A stretch of 64,000 nucleotides of DNA from NCBI GenBank assembly GCA_965222485.1, contig CBDCUC010000039.1:1023698-1087697 (forward strand), given 5' to 3'. Every line of letters begins with the position of its first letter. Position 1 is the first letter of the stretch. The DNA is from CBDCUC01 sp965222485. GTDB taxonomy: Bacteria; Pseudomonadota; Alphaproteobacteria; Rhizobiales; Hyphomicrobiaceae. Shown piece after piece: positions 27,074 through 36,479 of this stretch. The translations under genes and the position numbers were made by a program. Below the pieces are notes generated by a model. It saw nothing but the letters and a program-made list of their open reading frames with translations, searched no databases and was not told the origin of the DNA.

Positions 27074-28570
27074 ATGGCGCACGCGGACGACGACGAAGCA
27101 AACCCTAGTAAATTCTGTCCTCGCGAAAATCGCTTTGGCGACGACAGATTGCGTGAGGAATGCGGCGTATTCGGTATCTTTGGTCACCCGGACGCCTCCG
27201 CACTTACCGTTTTAGGCTTGCACGCGCTACAGCATCGCGGTCAGGAAGCGGCCGGCATCGTCACCTATGACGGCAAGCAGTTTCATTCCGAAAAACGCAT
27301 CGGTCTGGTCGGCGACAACTTCAACAAAGCCTCGGTAATCGAGCGCCTGAAAGGCGACATGGCGGTTGGGCACAATCGCTACTCGACCACGGGCGACACC
27401 GTCCTGCGCAACGTACAACCACTCTTTGCCGACTTGGACATCGGCGGCTTCGCCGTTGCACACAACGGCAACCTCACGAACGCCCTCACCTTACGCAAGG
27501 AGCTCGTCGGTTCCGGTGCAATTTGCCAATCAACCTCTGATACAGAAGTCATCCTTCACCTTGTTTCGCACTCTACACGCCGTGGCATTGTGGAACGCTT
27601 CGTTGAAGCCATTCGCCAAGTTGAAGGTGGGTATGCTCTCGTCGGACTGACAAACGACATGATGATCGGTGCACGCGATCCCGTCGGCATCCGGCCGCTG
27701 GTGATCGGCCGCATGGGCGACGCCTATGTTCTAGCCTCCGAAACCTGTGCACTCGACATGGTGGGTGCACAATTCGAACGTGAAGTGGAAAACGGCGAGG
27801 TTGTGGTCATTACAAGTGCCGGCCTTGAGAGCCACCGGCCGTTCCCAAGCCGGCCAGCCCAACCGTGCATATTTGAGTACATCTACTTCGCCCGGCCCGA
27901 TTCTGTCGTCTCTGGACGTTCGGTGTACGATGTCCGCAAGAGCTTCGGTACGCAGCTCGCACGCGAAGCGCCCGCCGATGTCGACGTGATCGTTCCCATT
28001 CCCGATTCGGGCGTTCCAGCTGCCATTGGTTACGCACAAGAGTCGGGCATCCCCTTTGAGCTGGGGATCATCCGTAATCACTATGTTGGCCGCACGTTTA
28101 TTGAGCCAGAGCAACGCATCCGTGCACTTGGCGTGAAGCTCAAGCACTCCGCCAACGCCGACGTCATCCGGGATAAGCGCATTGTCCTCATTGACGACAG
28201 CGTGGTGCGCGGCACAACGTCAAAAAAAATCGTACAACTGATGTACGAAGCCGGTGCCAAAGAAGTACATATGCGTATCGCCTGCCCGCCTATTACCAAT
28301 TCCGATTACTATGGCATCGACACGCCGGATAAGACCGACTTGCTTGCGGCCAACTTTGATCTGGACGGCATGCGTGAATTCATGGGCGCTGACACCCTGG
28401 CATTTCTGAGTATCGACGGCGTCTACCGGGCCGTCGGCTACACAAAACGCATAGCAAACGAACCACAGTTCACCGATCACTGTTTTACCGGCGACTACCC
28501 GACACCATTGACCGATCGCGATGGTGGCCCCGGCCCACGCCAGCTATCGCTCCTCGCCGAGGTGCGCTAA
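27074..28570 (+). CDS. purF: amidophosphoribosyltransferase
   Basis: First committed step of purine synthesis: PRPP plus glutamine gives phosphoribosylamine. It is an Ntn hydrolase: the catalytic Cys is residue 30 (REECGVFGIFG), preceded by a 29-residue segment probably removed as a propeptide. The glutaminase domain has NRYSTTGD and the C-terminal phosphoribosyltransferase domain has the PRPP loop VLIDDSVVRGTTSKK. The length of 498 aa is standard. GGGAGA lies 7-8 bp upstream of the ATG. Confidence 0.97.
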   Translation: MAHADDDEANPSKFCPRENRFGDDRLREECGVFGIFGHPDASALTVLGLHALQHRGQEAAGIVTYDGKQFHSEKRIGLVGDNFNKASVIERLKGDMAVGHNRYSTTGDTVLRNVQPLFADLDIGGFAVAHNGNLTNALTLRKELVGSGAICQSTSDTEVILHLVSHSTRRGIVERFVEAIRQVEGGYALVGLTNDMMIGARDPVGIRPLVIGRMGDAYVLASETCALDMVGAQFEREVENGEVVVITSAGLESHRPFPSRPAQPCIFEYIYFARPDSVVSGRSVYDVRKSFGTQLAREAPADVDVIVPIPDSGVPAAIGYAQESGIPFELGIIRNHYVGRTFIEPEQRIRALGVKLKHSANADVIRDKRIVLIDDSVVRGTTSKKIVQLMYEAGAKEVHMRIACPPITNSDYYGIDTPDKTDLLAANFDLDGMREFMGADTLAFLSIDGVYRAVGYTKRIANEPQFTDHCFTGDYPTPLTDRDGGPGPRQLSLLAEVR

Positions 28571-28653
28571 AAATAGCTCGACTGGACAGATCGCGAACCA
28601 CCACACTCAAAGGCCACGTGGTTCACGCCAACTCTGTGATCAGGAGTACAGCT

Positions 28654-29730
28654 TTGCCAAGCATCAATCTGCGCCACCTCTTGCCGCTAGCGTTGATTTT
28701 CGCCGGGCCGTCGCCTGCCGCCATTGCAGAAGCGGTAAGAATAAACACAGGCGGCGAGAACGGCGCTTACCACAAGGATTTCTGCCCGGTCTTGAAGCAG
28801 CGGCTGTCAGACGAAGGTGTGAGCGCTGAATGCGTCACCTCGGCCGGCACACGCGACAATATGCAACGTGTTGCACAAGACCCGATGCAGTTTGGATACG
28901 GCCAACTGGATGCCTTCGTACTCGACAAGGCCGACCTTATGTCCGAAGCAAGCTTTGACATCGTTCGCAGAGACGACGTGCGCGAATGTCTTTTCGCATT
29001 CACCAAAAACAAGCGGATCACGAACTACGGCGAATTGGCCGTTTCAGCCTCTAAACTCACTTTCATCCTGCCCCCCGAAGATTCGGGCAGCGTCTCGACA
29101 TTTCAATATCTACGCTCAATAGATCCTGATGGGCTGGATCTCGCCGCTGACGTTCAGTTCGCGGCAGACGTCGACGAAGCAATCCAGCTAACGCTTGCCG
29201 ACGACAAAGCAGTCGGGCTCTTTGTTCAGTTTCCTGACCCCTCCAACCCGCGGTTTGCACGCATTCATGAACTCGGCGGCCACATCGTTCCCGTCATCGA
29301 CAAAACGATACTGGCCCAACAACTCGACGGCGCATCGGTCTACTTTGCCCAGGAAACACAGGTCAAAAATGCGCGTTGGCTCAAACAAGGCCGCAAAGTC
29401 GTCACAGCCTGCACGCCTCAGGTTCTCTTGACAGGTGCTGCACAGGACATCACCGACGAACCCAGTCGCCTCCGCCACGAGAGTATAAAATCCCAAATCC
29501 AAGCCGTTCCGTCCGACCGGCTGTTCCCAAACCAGCCACTTTTCGCCAAGATTTTGAGACGCACGCGCGAGCTGACGAAAGAAGGAGCGGCGAAATTCAT
29601 CGCACTATCCGAGGATGTCCGCCGGCGGGCAGTCCCGATGCTGGAAAAGGCGAAGACCGCGGCAGAAAAAGCCATCGACGCGGCCAAACCTGACAGTGCA
29701 CGCACGCCCGAGACACAACCCAATCCTTGA
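28654..29730 (+). CDS. periplasmic solute-binding-like protein (TAXI/NMT1-like)
   Basis: Exported 358-aa protein. A signal peptide (LRHLLPLALIFAGPSPAAIAEA) is followed by VRINTGGENGAYHKDFC and TSAGTRDNMQRVAQ, a pattern resembling the ligand-binding start of TAXI-type TRAP or NMT1-like binding proteins. A Lys/Ala/Glu-rich helical tail ends the protein. The start chosen is TTG at 28654, because AGGAG lies 7 bp upstream and the signal peptide then has a normal length; a GTG at 28618 is the alternative. No TRAP permease is encoded nearby, so the ligand and role are unknown. The stop overlaps a TTG that could extend the next gene. Confidence 0.6.
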   Translation: MPSINLRHLLPLALIFAGPSPAAIAEAVRINTGGENGAYHKDFCPVLKQRLSDEGVSAECVTSAGTRDNMQRVAQDPMQFGYGQLDAFVLDKADLMSEASFDIVRRDDVRECLFAFTKNKRITNYGELAVSASKLTFILPPEDSGSVSTFQYLRSIDPDGLDLAADVQFAADVDEAIQLTLADDKAVGLFVQFPDPSNPRFARIHELGGHIVPVIDKTILAQQLDGASVYFAQETQVKNARWLKQGRKVVTACTPQVLLTGAAQDITDEPSRLRHESIKSQIQAVPSDRLFPNQPLFAKILRRTRELTKEGAAKFIALSEDVRRRAVPMLEKAKTAAEKAIDAAKPDSARTPETQPNP

Positions 29731-29759
29731 AACCGCCCAATCGAAAAACCGCTCAGCCA

Positions 29760-30506
29760 ATGACTGAAAACAAACGGCAATCTGGACGCATCGCCCTCAT
29801 CACGGGAGCGACACGCGGCATTGGACGAGCTGTAGCCAAGATGCTGGCCGAACAGGGCGCCCACGTCATCTTGACCGGCCGCGTCACGGGAGCCCTGGAG
29901 GAGGTTGACGACGAAATTCGGGACATGGGCGGCAAGGCAACGCTCATTCAACTGGATTTGCGCAAAGGCGATCTCATCGACCAGCTAGGCCCAACGATTT
30001 TTCAGCGTTGGGGGAAGCTGGATGTTTTGGTGGGTAATGCTGGTGTTCTCGGCCCGCTTTCCCCGTTGCCGCACATTACAACCGACGCCTGGAACATGGT
30101 CATGGACATCAACCTCAATGCAAACTGGAGGCTCATACGCACACTTGATCCGCTCCTCCAGCGATCGAAGGCCGGTCGCGCAGTCTTTATGTCCTCCGGT
30201 GCAGCGGTAGGAAAGTATGCCTACTGGGGGCCTTATGCAGTTTCAAAAGCTGGTCTTGAAGCGCTCGTAAAAACCTACGCGCTGGAAGTCGAGAACACAA
30301 AAGTCCGGGCCAACGTGATCAATCCAGGCCCGACACGCACACAAATGCGGGCAAAGGCTTTTCCGGGTGAAAACCCGTTGATTTTGCCAACGCCAGAGGA
30401 CATCGCTCCGCTCGTTGGAGAAATGATCTCCCCCGAATACACGCAGAACGGCCATGTTGTCTCCGGCAAGGCGTGGCTAAAGGAAAACGAAGTCAAGACC
30501 GACTAA
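29760..30506 (+). CDS. SDR family oxidoreductase
   Basis: 248-aa short-chain dehydrogenase. It has the cofactor loop TGATRGIGRAVAK, LTGR, NAGVLGP, catalytic Ser in MSSGAAVG and YAVSKAGLEALVK (Tyr and Lys). PGPTRTQMRAKAFPGE follows. Typical of the SDR gene found after purF in many Rhizobiales. The Arg in the first cofactor loop position LTGR suggests NADP(H). The substrate is not predictable. A TTG-initiated form beginning in the previous stop codon is possible. Confidence 0.88.
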   Translation: MTENKRQSGRIALITGATRGIGRAVAKMLAEQGAHVILTGRVTGALEEVDDEIRDMGGKATLIQLDLRKGDLIDQLGPTIFQRWGKLDVLVGNAGVLGPLSPLPHITTDAWNMVMDINLNANWRLIRTLDPLLQRSKAGRAVFMSSGAAVGKYAYWGPYAVSKAGLEALVKTYALEVENTKVRANVINPGPTRTQMRAKAFPGENPLILPTPEDIAPLVGEMISPEYTQNGHVVSGKAWLKENEVKTD

Positions 30507-30616
30507 ACAAAGTGCGTCCTACCGCTTGCTCGAAGACCTGCAGCATTTGCACCAGATTCCAGGTCATGTGAGACTGTCACCGGCGGACCGCTGACCCAGG
30601 CGACCGAGAGCTTCAC

Positions 30617-30874
30617 CTACTTCTTGGTGATCGTCACCGCGATATCAATTTCACCATCAGCATCGATCTTTGCGTCACTGGGCAATTCAGCACGAATTTT
30701 GCGGGTGAGATAATGCATCGTATGAAACACCGTCTCGGTATCTGGCTGTTCCATATATTCAAGCACATCGACAGTGCCGGCATATTGAATAGTTCCGGGC
30801 CGCCACTCGCCGGTTGCCCGATCTGCCTCGACAGTAATGTGATGCCTTAAATTCGACGGCCCGGTTGCAGTCAT
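30617..30874 (-). CDS. hypothetical protein (85 aa)
   Basis: Small soluble-looking protein, no signal peptide or membrane helix. It reads like one alpha/beta unit: RHHITVEADRATGEWRPG, VLEYMEQPDTETVFHTMHY, then IDADGEIDIAVTITKK. The ATG chosen has TTGAGGG upstream at good spacing, which supports a real gene. No family recognised. It converges with the SDR gene and stands alone. Confidence 0.55.
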   Translation of the reverse strand: MTATGPSNLRHHITVEADRATGEWRPGTIQYAGTVDVLEYMEQPDTETVFHTMHYLTRKIRAELPSDAKIDADGEIDIAVTITKK

Positions 30875-31175
30875 ATCGACCCTCAAACACAATTAGAAAC
30901 ACTCAAGCCCAAGACTACCAATTGTCGCCGCACGTGGCTACATCCTCCCGCAATGATGAGCGCCCATTAACCCTGGCCTCGTGCCGATCAAAAAACAATT
31001 CTCATCAGTAGCTTAGCCTTTACACATGCCTGCAAGGCCGTTTGGGTCTAAGCACAAGTCACCTTTGCTAACGCAATATGCGCCAAGGCTTGTAGAGCCA
31101 CCTACGCTTGAACCAAAACACACGCACTGTGCCGTCAGGCTTCTCGTAACCGCCCTATGCCTGCATGGATATTGT
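30875..31175. other. intergenic region upstream of the 85-aa protein gene
   Basis: About 300 bp between two minus-strand genes. Probably contains the promoter for the 85-aa protein and the 3' end of the metG-tatD-MBL transcript. No terminator or gene was clear. Confidence 0.35.
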
Positions 31176-31982
31176 CTATTCGAATTCAATCGCCATGCCA
31201 TCGTAGGCCGGCTCAACATGCTCCGGCAGCTCCCGCCGAAGCGCGTCATAGTCGAGATCCGTCGTCATATGCGTGAGGATCGCCCGTTTCGGCTTCAACC
31301 TATCGATCCATTCGAGCGCCTGTTTGACACTGAAGTGACTTGGGTGGGCCGTGTAACGCAGAGCATCCACGATCCACACGTCCAAGCCCGTGAGCATCTC
31401 TGCTGTACCATCGGGAAATCCGGAAACGTCGGGTGAATAGGCGACGTTTGCGACCCGAAAGCCCAGCGTGCCAATTGCCCCGTGCTGCTGCGGCACCGCC
31501 TGGATCGACACCTCGCCACCAGCCCCTTCAATGGCAACACTCTGTCCTGGTTGAAGCAAATTAGCATTCAAAATGGGTGAATAACCCGACAGGGGTCTGC
31601 TCTCATAGCAATATTGGAAACGGCGCTTCAGGCTCTCAAGTGTTTGGGCATCCGCATAAGTCTCAATCCGCCGCTTCATTGAATAAAATATCGGCCGCAA
31701 ATCATCGATGCCGTGCGTATGATCGGCATGGTCGTGCGTGAACAGCACACCATCCAACGACTTAAGCCGGACATCCAGAAGCTGCTCACGTAAATCCGGC
31801 GACGTGTCCACCAAGATGCTGGTGCGCCCACCACGTGCGCCCGCCGCAAAGCGCTCTATCAATACAGAACACCGGCGACGGCGGTTTTTGGGGTTGCTGG
31901 GATCGCAATTGCCCCACGTCGGACCGATGCGTGGCACACCTCCGGAAGGACCACAGCCCAGGATCGTCAGCCGGTGGCTCAT
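31176..31982 (-). CDS. MBL-fold metallo-hydrolase (PhnP-like)
   Basis: Metallo-beta-lactamase fold hydrolase of 268 aa. LGCGPSGGVPRIG opens the fold and HDHADHTHGIDDLR is the metal-binding HxHxDH motif; later ligands are in VPQQHGAIG and THMTTDLD. The sequence is of the PhnP / phosphoribosyl cyclic phosphodiesterase-like group, but no phn genes are near, so the substrate is unknown. ATG overlaps the tatD stop by four bases; metG, tatD and this gene form one minus-strand unit, an order seen in many Rhizobiales. Confidence 0.87.
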   Translation of the reverse strand: MSHRLTILGCGPSGGVPRIGPTWGNCDPSNPKNRRRRCSVLIERFAAGARGGRTSILVDTSPDLREQLLDVRLKSLDGVLFTHDHADHTHGIDDLRPIFYSMKRRIETYADAQTLESLKRRFQYCYESRPLSGYSPILNANLLQPGQSVAIEGAGGEVSIQAVPQQHGAIGTLGFRVANVAYSPDVSGFPDGTAEMLTGLDVWIVDALRYTAHPSHFSVKQALEWIDRLKPKRAILTHMTTDLDYDALRRELPEHVEPAYDGMAIEFE

Positions 31983-32785
31983 GCAGCGGCCGTACCACAG
32001 CCGGAAGTAGGGCGCTTGGCCTTCGTATAAAAACGGAAGAAGTTGTCTGTTGTGGCCTTGCTGATATCCTCCAGGCTCAGGCCCCGCACCTTAGCCAGCG
32101 CTTCCGCCGTATGAACCACATAGGCCGGCTCGTTTGTTTTACCGCGATATGGCACCGGCGCCAGATATGGTGCATCCGTTTCTACAAGCAAGCGATCAAG
32201 CGGCAACTCGGCTGCAATGTCGCGCAAATGCTCCGCTGTCTTGAAACTCAGTACACCTGTGAACGAAACATAGAGTCCCAATTCTACAGCCCGCATCGCA
32301 AGCTCACGCCCCCCTGTAAAGCAATGCAGGACGGCGGGAAACGCACCCTTTGCGGTCTCCTCCTCAAGTATAGCGATTGTATCTTCATCCGCTTCACGTG
32401 TATGGATTTCCAACGGCAACCCCGTCTCGCGCGCCGCCGCGATGTGATTGCGAAACCCCTGCGCCTGCGCTTCCGGCGTCGAATGATCGTAATGATAATC
32501 GAGCCCCACCTCGCCGATGGCTATGCACTTTTCGTGTCGGCTAAGGCGCACGATCTCATCGACACCAATGTCGAGTTCCTCATGCGCATTATGCGGATGC
32601 GTGCCCACCGAGCAGTAGACATCCTCAAACCGTTCAGCAATTGCACGCACTTGATCAAACTTCCGGATGCGCGTTGAAATGGTCACCAACGTGCCCACGC
32701 CGGCAGCTTTGGCACGCCCAACCAGTCCATCGAGATCATCCTCGAACTGTGGGAAATCAAGGTGGCAGTGATGATCGACCAGCAT
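31979..32785 (-). CDS. tatD: TatD family deoxyribonuclease
   Basis: Metal-dependent TIM-barrel hydrolase of the TatD/YcfH family, 268 aa. MLVDHHCHLDFPQF contains the first metal-binding His pair; GEVGLDYHYDHS, LPLEIHTREADED, VLHCFTGG and LVETDAPYLAPVP supply further ligands. ATG overlaps the metG stop (TGATG). TatD proteins act as 3'-5' exonucleases or deoxyribonucleases; the exact substrate here cannot be told. Confidence 0.94.
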   Translation of the reverse strand: MLVDHHCHLDFPQFEDDLDGLVGRAKAAGVGTLVTISTRIRKFDQVRAIAERFEDVYCSVGTHPHNAHEELDIGVDEIVRLSRHEKCIAIGEVGLDYHYDHSTPEAQAQGFRNHIAAARETGLPLEIHTREADEDTIAILEEETAKGAFPAVLHCFTGGRELAMRAVELGLYVSFTGVLSFKTAEHLRDIAAELPLDRLLVETDAPYLAPVPYRGKTNEPAYVVHTAEALAKVRGLSLEDISKATTDNFFRFYTKAKRPTSGCGTAAA

Positions 32786-34416
32786 CAACTATTACCTTTT
32801 GGTTTAGCCGTCTTGGCGTTTTTCTTTTCACTTGACTTGTTAGCACCAGCTTTGCCCTTGCCAGCGGTCTCGTCGTCCGGATCGACATAGCGCGGGAACA
32901 CACCTTGTGGCTTTGGCAGCACCTGACCCGGAGCCAAACGTCCCGTCTTGCCCAACTGAGCAAAGCTACGGGCATCATCGCCAATAGCCAGAAGGTCGAG
33001 AAGTTTCGACGCAGACCCGGGCACGACCGGTGCAGCAAGAATTGCGACCTGGCGCACCACTTCCGCCGTCACATAGAGGATGGTCTCCATCCGTTTGAAG
33101 TCGGTCTTTTTCTTCGCCCATGGTTCTTCGCCTGCAAAATAGCGGTTAGCGTCCGCCACCACAGCCCAGACGGCATCAAGATACTTGTTGATGGCCTGAC
33201 GCTCCATCGCATTGACCGCACTTTCAAGCATGCCGTCGGCAGCCGCTAGAATGGCCTTGTCCTCTTTCGTAAAATCGCCGGGCTCAGGCACGGTGCCATC
33301 GCAATTTTTCGCAATCATCGACAACGACCGCTGCGCCAGATTGCCAAGGTCGTTGGCAAGGTCTGCATTGGTGCGGTTGACGATTGCATCGTGGCTGTAG
33401 CTTCCATCCTGCCCGAACGCCACTTCGCGCAAGAGGAAATAGCGAAACTGATCCAGACCGTAGGCCGCAACAAGATCGAACGGGTCAATGACGTTGCCAA
33501 CCGACTTCGACATCTTTTCACCCTTGTTGAACACAAACCCGTGCGCAAACACACGCGACGGCAGCGCCACCTCCGCCGACATCAGGAAAGCCGGCCAATA
33601 AACCGCATGAAACCGCAAAATGTCCTTGCCGATCACATGCAGGTTCGCTGGCCAGTAATGCCACTTTTCATCGGCTGCATCTGGGAACCCTACGCCTGTC
33701 AGATAATTAGTCAGCGCATCCACCCACACGTACATGACGTGGCGCTCGTCTCCTGGGACCGGCACCCCCCAATCGAACGTCGTACGTGAAATCGATAGAT
33801 CCCGCAGGCCACCGCGCACAAAGCTCACCACCTCGTTTCGCCGTTCCGGTGGCAGGATGAAGTCAGGGTTGTCTTCGTAGTGCTTCAGAAGCTTGTCCTG
33901 GTAGGACGATAACCGAAAGAAGTAGGTTTCCTCTTCCACCCACTCCACCGGTGTTCCCTGCGGCGACAGCTTCTCACCCTCCGGTCCCGCCTCAAGCTCG
34001 CTTTCATCGTAGTACGCCTCGTCGCGCACCGAATACCAGCCGGCGTAGCTATCCAGATAGATGTCGCCATTATCCTGCATGCGGCGCCACATTTCCTTGC
34101 TCGCAACATGATGACGCTCTTCGCGCGTTCGAACAAAGTCATCGTTGGAACAACCGAGCTTCGCCACCATCTCCTGGAAGCGTGGTGTGTTAAGGTCAGC
34201 AAGTTCGGCCGCCGTAATGCCCTCCCTGCGCGCCGTTTGAACCATTTTAATCCCGTGCTCGTCCGTACCTGTTAGGAAAAGTACGTCTTGGCCAGACAGT
34301 CGAGCAAATCGCGCAATCGCATCTGTCGCAATCGCTTCGTAAGCATGTCCGATGTGCGGCGCGCCGTTGGGATAAGAAATGGCAGTCGTGATGTAAAAAG
34401 GTTTCGCTGAACCCAT
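32785..34416 (-). CDS. metG: methionyl-tRNA synthetase
   Basis: Class I synthetase charging tRNA-Met. It has the HIGH-type motif NGAPHIGHAYEA and KMSKS in GEKMSKSVGNVIDPF. The insert lacks the paired Cys zinc knuckles of E. coli MetG (RVPR-type region reads DSYAGWYSVRDEAYY), so it is the zinc-free type. No EMAP-like C-terminal domain is present; instead a Lys/Ala-rich tail of about 30 residues. Start MGSAKPFYITTAISYPNG is set at the conserved N-terminus, with AGAGGA upstream; 543 aa. Confidence 0.95.
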   Translation of the reverse strand: MGSAKPFYITTAISYPNGAPHIGHAYEAIATDAIARFARLSGQDVLFLTGTDEHGIKMVQTARREGITAAELADLNTPRFQEMVAKLGCSNDDFVRTREERHHVASKEMWRRMQDNGDIYLDSYAGWYSVRDEAYYDESELEAGPEGEKLSPQGTPVEWVEEETYFFRLSSYQDKLLKHYEDNPDFILPPERRNEVVSFVRGGLRDLSISRTTFDWGVPVPGDERHVMYVWVDALTNYLTGVGFPDAADEKWHYWPANLHVIGKDILRFHAVYWPAFLMSAEVALPSRVFAHGFVFNKGEKMSKSVGNVIDPFDLVAAYGLDQFRYFLLREVAFGQDGSYSHDAIVNRTNADLANDLGNLAQRSLSMIAKNCDGTVPEPGDFTKEDKAILAAADGMLESAVNAMERQAINKYLDAVWAVVADANRYFAGEEPWAKKKTDFKRMETILYVTAEVVRQVAILAAPVVPGSASKLLDLLAIGDDARSFAQLGKTGRLAPGQVLPKPQGVFPRYVDPDDETAGKGKAGANKSSEKKNAKTAKPKGNS

Positions 34417-34650
34417 ATGGCATCCTCTTGCAACGACGCTGGTCGTCATCGTGGCCCGCATGCAATCCGCTAAGGCCGCACGCTTTTGCATCTCGTATTA
34501 TTCAGGCGCAGCCGCAATCGAATGACGGCACGCCCAACTCGAACCAAACGCCAACACATCCGCGCGCATCCATACTCGCCGGCGATTGGCGTACCGGATA
34601 TTAACGTCGTACGGGACGCGATTGCGTTGAAACATCCACGCAGCAGTGGG

Positions 34651-35763
34651 TCAAAACTGGGAGCTTGCTGTCGCCGCCTTGAGCCGCGCAACCGTTTCCA
34701 GAATGAACGTCTTGCGGTCCAGGTTCAAAGCGTCGACATCCGCCTTTTCGCGCGACAGTGTTTCCCATAACGCGGCCCAGGAGGCAAGCTGAGTTGTGTC
34801 GGCCACCTTAAGTCCCTGTGGGACCGCGCCGGCGCTCGCCTGTCCCGTTGCCGCTGACCGGACACCTTGCACAATCTGATCGCTTAGGAGCTCAAAAAAT
34901 AGGTCGAAATCCTCTTTGGCCGAGATCGGCTGCAAACCGTCGGCGAGCTTATGCACGCTCGGCCAGTCCACGTCTGGCAGACGCGACACCAGCCCCGCAA
35001 TCGCTTCGCTGAGTTCTAGCCCACCGCCCGAATGAAGCGCCAACGCACGACGCACGCTACCGTGGGACAATTCCACCAACCGCGACCACGATGTCGCGTC
35101 GTTGAGCATTCCACCAGCGGACTTTGCGTGCGTGCAGGCCTGATCAAAAGCACGACGCAGATCCTTTTCCGATAAGGGCGCAAGCTCAATCCTCCGGCAC
35201 CGCGATCGCAAGGTCGCCAAGAGCCGTCCCGGCTCTGCGGAAATCAGCAAGAAAACCGTCCTGGCTGGCGGCTCCTCAAGCGACTTCAACAGCGCATTGG
35301 CCGCATTGATATTGAGCTCATCGGCACTATCGACAATGACAACCCGCCAGCTCCCGCTGCCGCTGCGATGAGATAGAAAGCCTCGCAGCCGTCGCACCTC
35401 ATCGACTGGAATAGACGTTTTGAACCGTTTGGCCTTCAAATCGTATGTTCGTCGGATAACAAGCAGGCCCGGGTGCGACAATGCCCCGACCTGTTGGTCC
35501 ACTGCTCCTGAGGCACCCTCCGGCAAATCCCCTGACAGCACCATGCGCGCCAACCGATAGGCCAGCGTCGCCTTGCCAATGCCCTGGCCCCCGCATAGCA
35601 GCCATGCATGATGCATGCGCTCATTGCGAAACGCGTCCGCAAATTCCGCCTCGACCGAATCGTGCCCAAAAGCCTGTGGAGTCAAACGCGGATGCAAAAA
35701 GCCTTCAAGACAATCTGCCTCCGGGTAGTCTTCAATGTCACCAATCGCAGATCGCGCGGCCAT
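34651..35763 (-). CDS. holB: DNA polymerase III subunit delta'
   Basis: Clamp-loader subunit that helps place the sliding clamp on DNA. AAA+ features: HAWLLCGGQGIGKATLAYRLAR (Walker A region, GGQGIGKAT), VVIVDSADELNINAANALLKSLEEPP (Walker B and sensor, in pieces VVIVDSADEL and NALLKSLEEPP) and LRSRCRRIEL. The family's Cys zinc module is not evident. The length of 370 aa is usual for alphaproteobacteria. It lies just downstream of tmk on the minus strand. Confidence 0.93.
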   Translation of the reverse strand: MAARSAIGDIEDYPEADCLEGFLHPRLTPQAFGHDSVEAEFADAFRNERMHHAWLLCGGQGIGKATLAYRLARMVLSGDLPEGASGAVDQQVGALSHPGLLVIRRTYDLKAKRFKTSIPVDEVRRLRGFLSHRSGSGSWRVVIVDSADELNINAANALLKSLEEPPARTVFLLISAEPGRLLATLRSRCRRIELAPLSEKDLRRAFDQACTHAKSAGGMLNDATSWSRLVELSHGSVRRALALHSGGGLELSEAIAGLVSRLPDVDWPSVHKLADGLQPISAKEDFDLFFELLSDQIVQGVRSAATGQASAGAVPQGLKVADTTQLASWAALWETLSREKADVDALNLDRKTFILETVARLKAATASSQF

Positions 35764-35770
35764 GCTTCAG

Positions 35771-36433
35771 CTAAGCCCCTTGCAGCAGGCGCCGATCAAC
35801 CGCCTTCCAGACCGCTTGCGCAATTTCGTCGACCGGCTCATGCGCATTAATCAGGACACAGCGATCAGGCTCCATCTTGGCAAGCTTGCGAAAACCTTCA
35901 CGCAACGCCTCATGGAACGAAAGGGTCCGCCCTTCGAAGCGATCCGCCTCATGGTCGCTTTTAGCCTTCGCACGGTCTTGCCGACGGCGTTCAACCCGCG
36001 CAATACCCACCGCAGGATCGATGTCGAGAACAAGCGTCAAATCCGGCCGCGTCGCCCCGACCACAATCCTATCCAGGTCATCCAGAATGCCTATATCTAG
36101 CTTACCAGCGTGGCCCTGATAGACCCGCGTTGAGTCGGTAAAGCGGTCGCACAACACCCAGCGCCCACCATCAAGCGCGGGACGAATAGTGTGCTCCAGA
36201 TGATCTGCCCGGGCGGCATAAAAAAGCAGCGATTCGGCAAGCGCCGAATGCTGCTCGGTATCCGGATTCAAAATCACATCGCGCAGGCGCTCGGCAAACG
36301 GCGAACCACCCGGTTCACGCGTCGACACGGCAGAGATACCACGCGCCGCAAGGGCCTCGGCAAGCCGCGCAATCTGCGTCGACTTGCCAGCCCCCTCACC
36401 GCCCTCAAATGTAATGAACCGCGCTGCTGTCAT
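35771..36433 (-). CDS. tmk: thymidylate kinase
   Basis: Phosphorylates dTMP to dTDP. P-loop FEGGEGAGKSTQIARL near residue 12, the dTMP-binding TREPGGSPFAE and DRFTDSTRVYQG are all present. The start MTAARFITFEG is the conserved N-terminus, 220 aa. It ends 7 bp before holB and starts 46 bp after the D,D-carboxypeptidase stop, so the three minus-strand genes are probably co-transcribed. Confidence 0.96.
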   Translation of the reverse strand: MTAARFITFEGGEGAGKSTQIARLAEALAARGISAVSTREPGGSPFAERLRDVILNPDTEQHSALAESLLFYAARADHLEHTIRPALDGGRWVLCDRFTDSTRVYQGHAGKLDIGILDDLDRIVVGATRPDLTLVLDIDPAVGIARVERRRQDRAKAKSDHEADRFEGRTLSFHEALREGFRKLAKMEPDRCVLINAHEPVDEIAQAVWKAVDRRLLQGA

Positions 36434-36479
36434 CGCTACTCTCGCGCCGTTTCGCGAGAATGGCGCCTGGATTGATACT

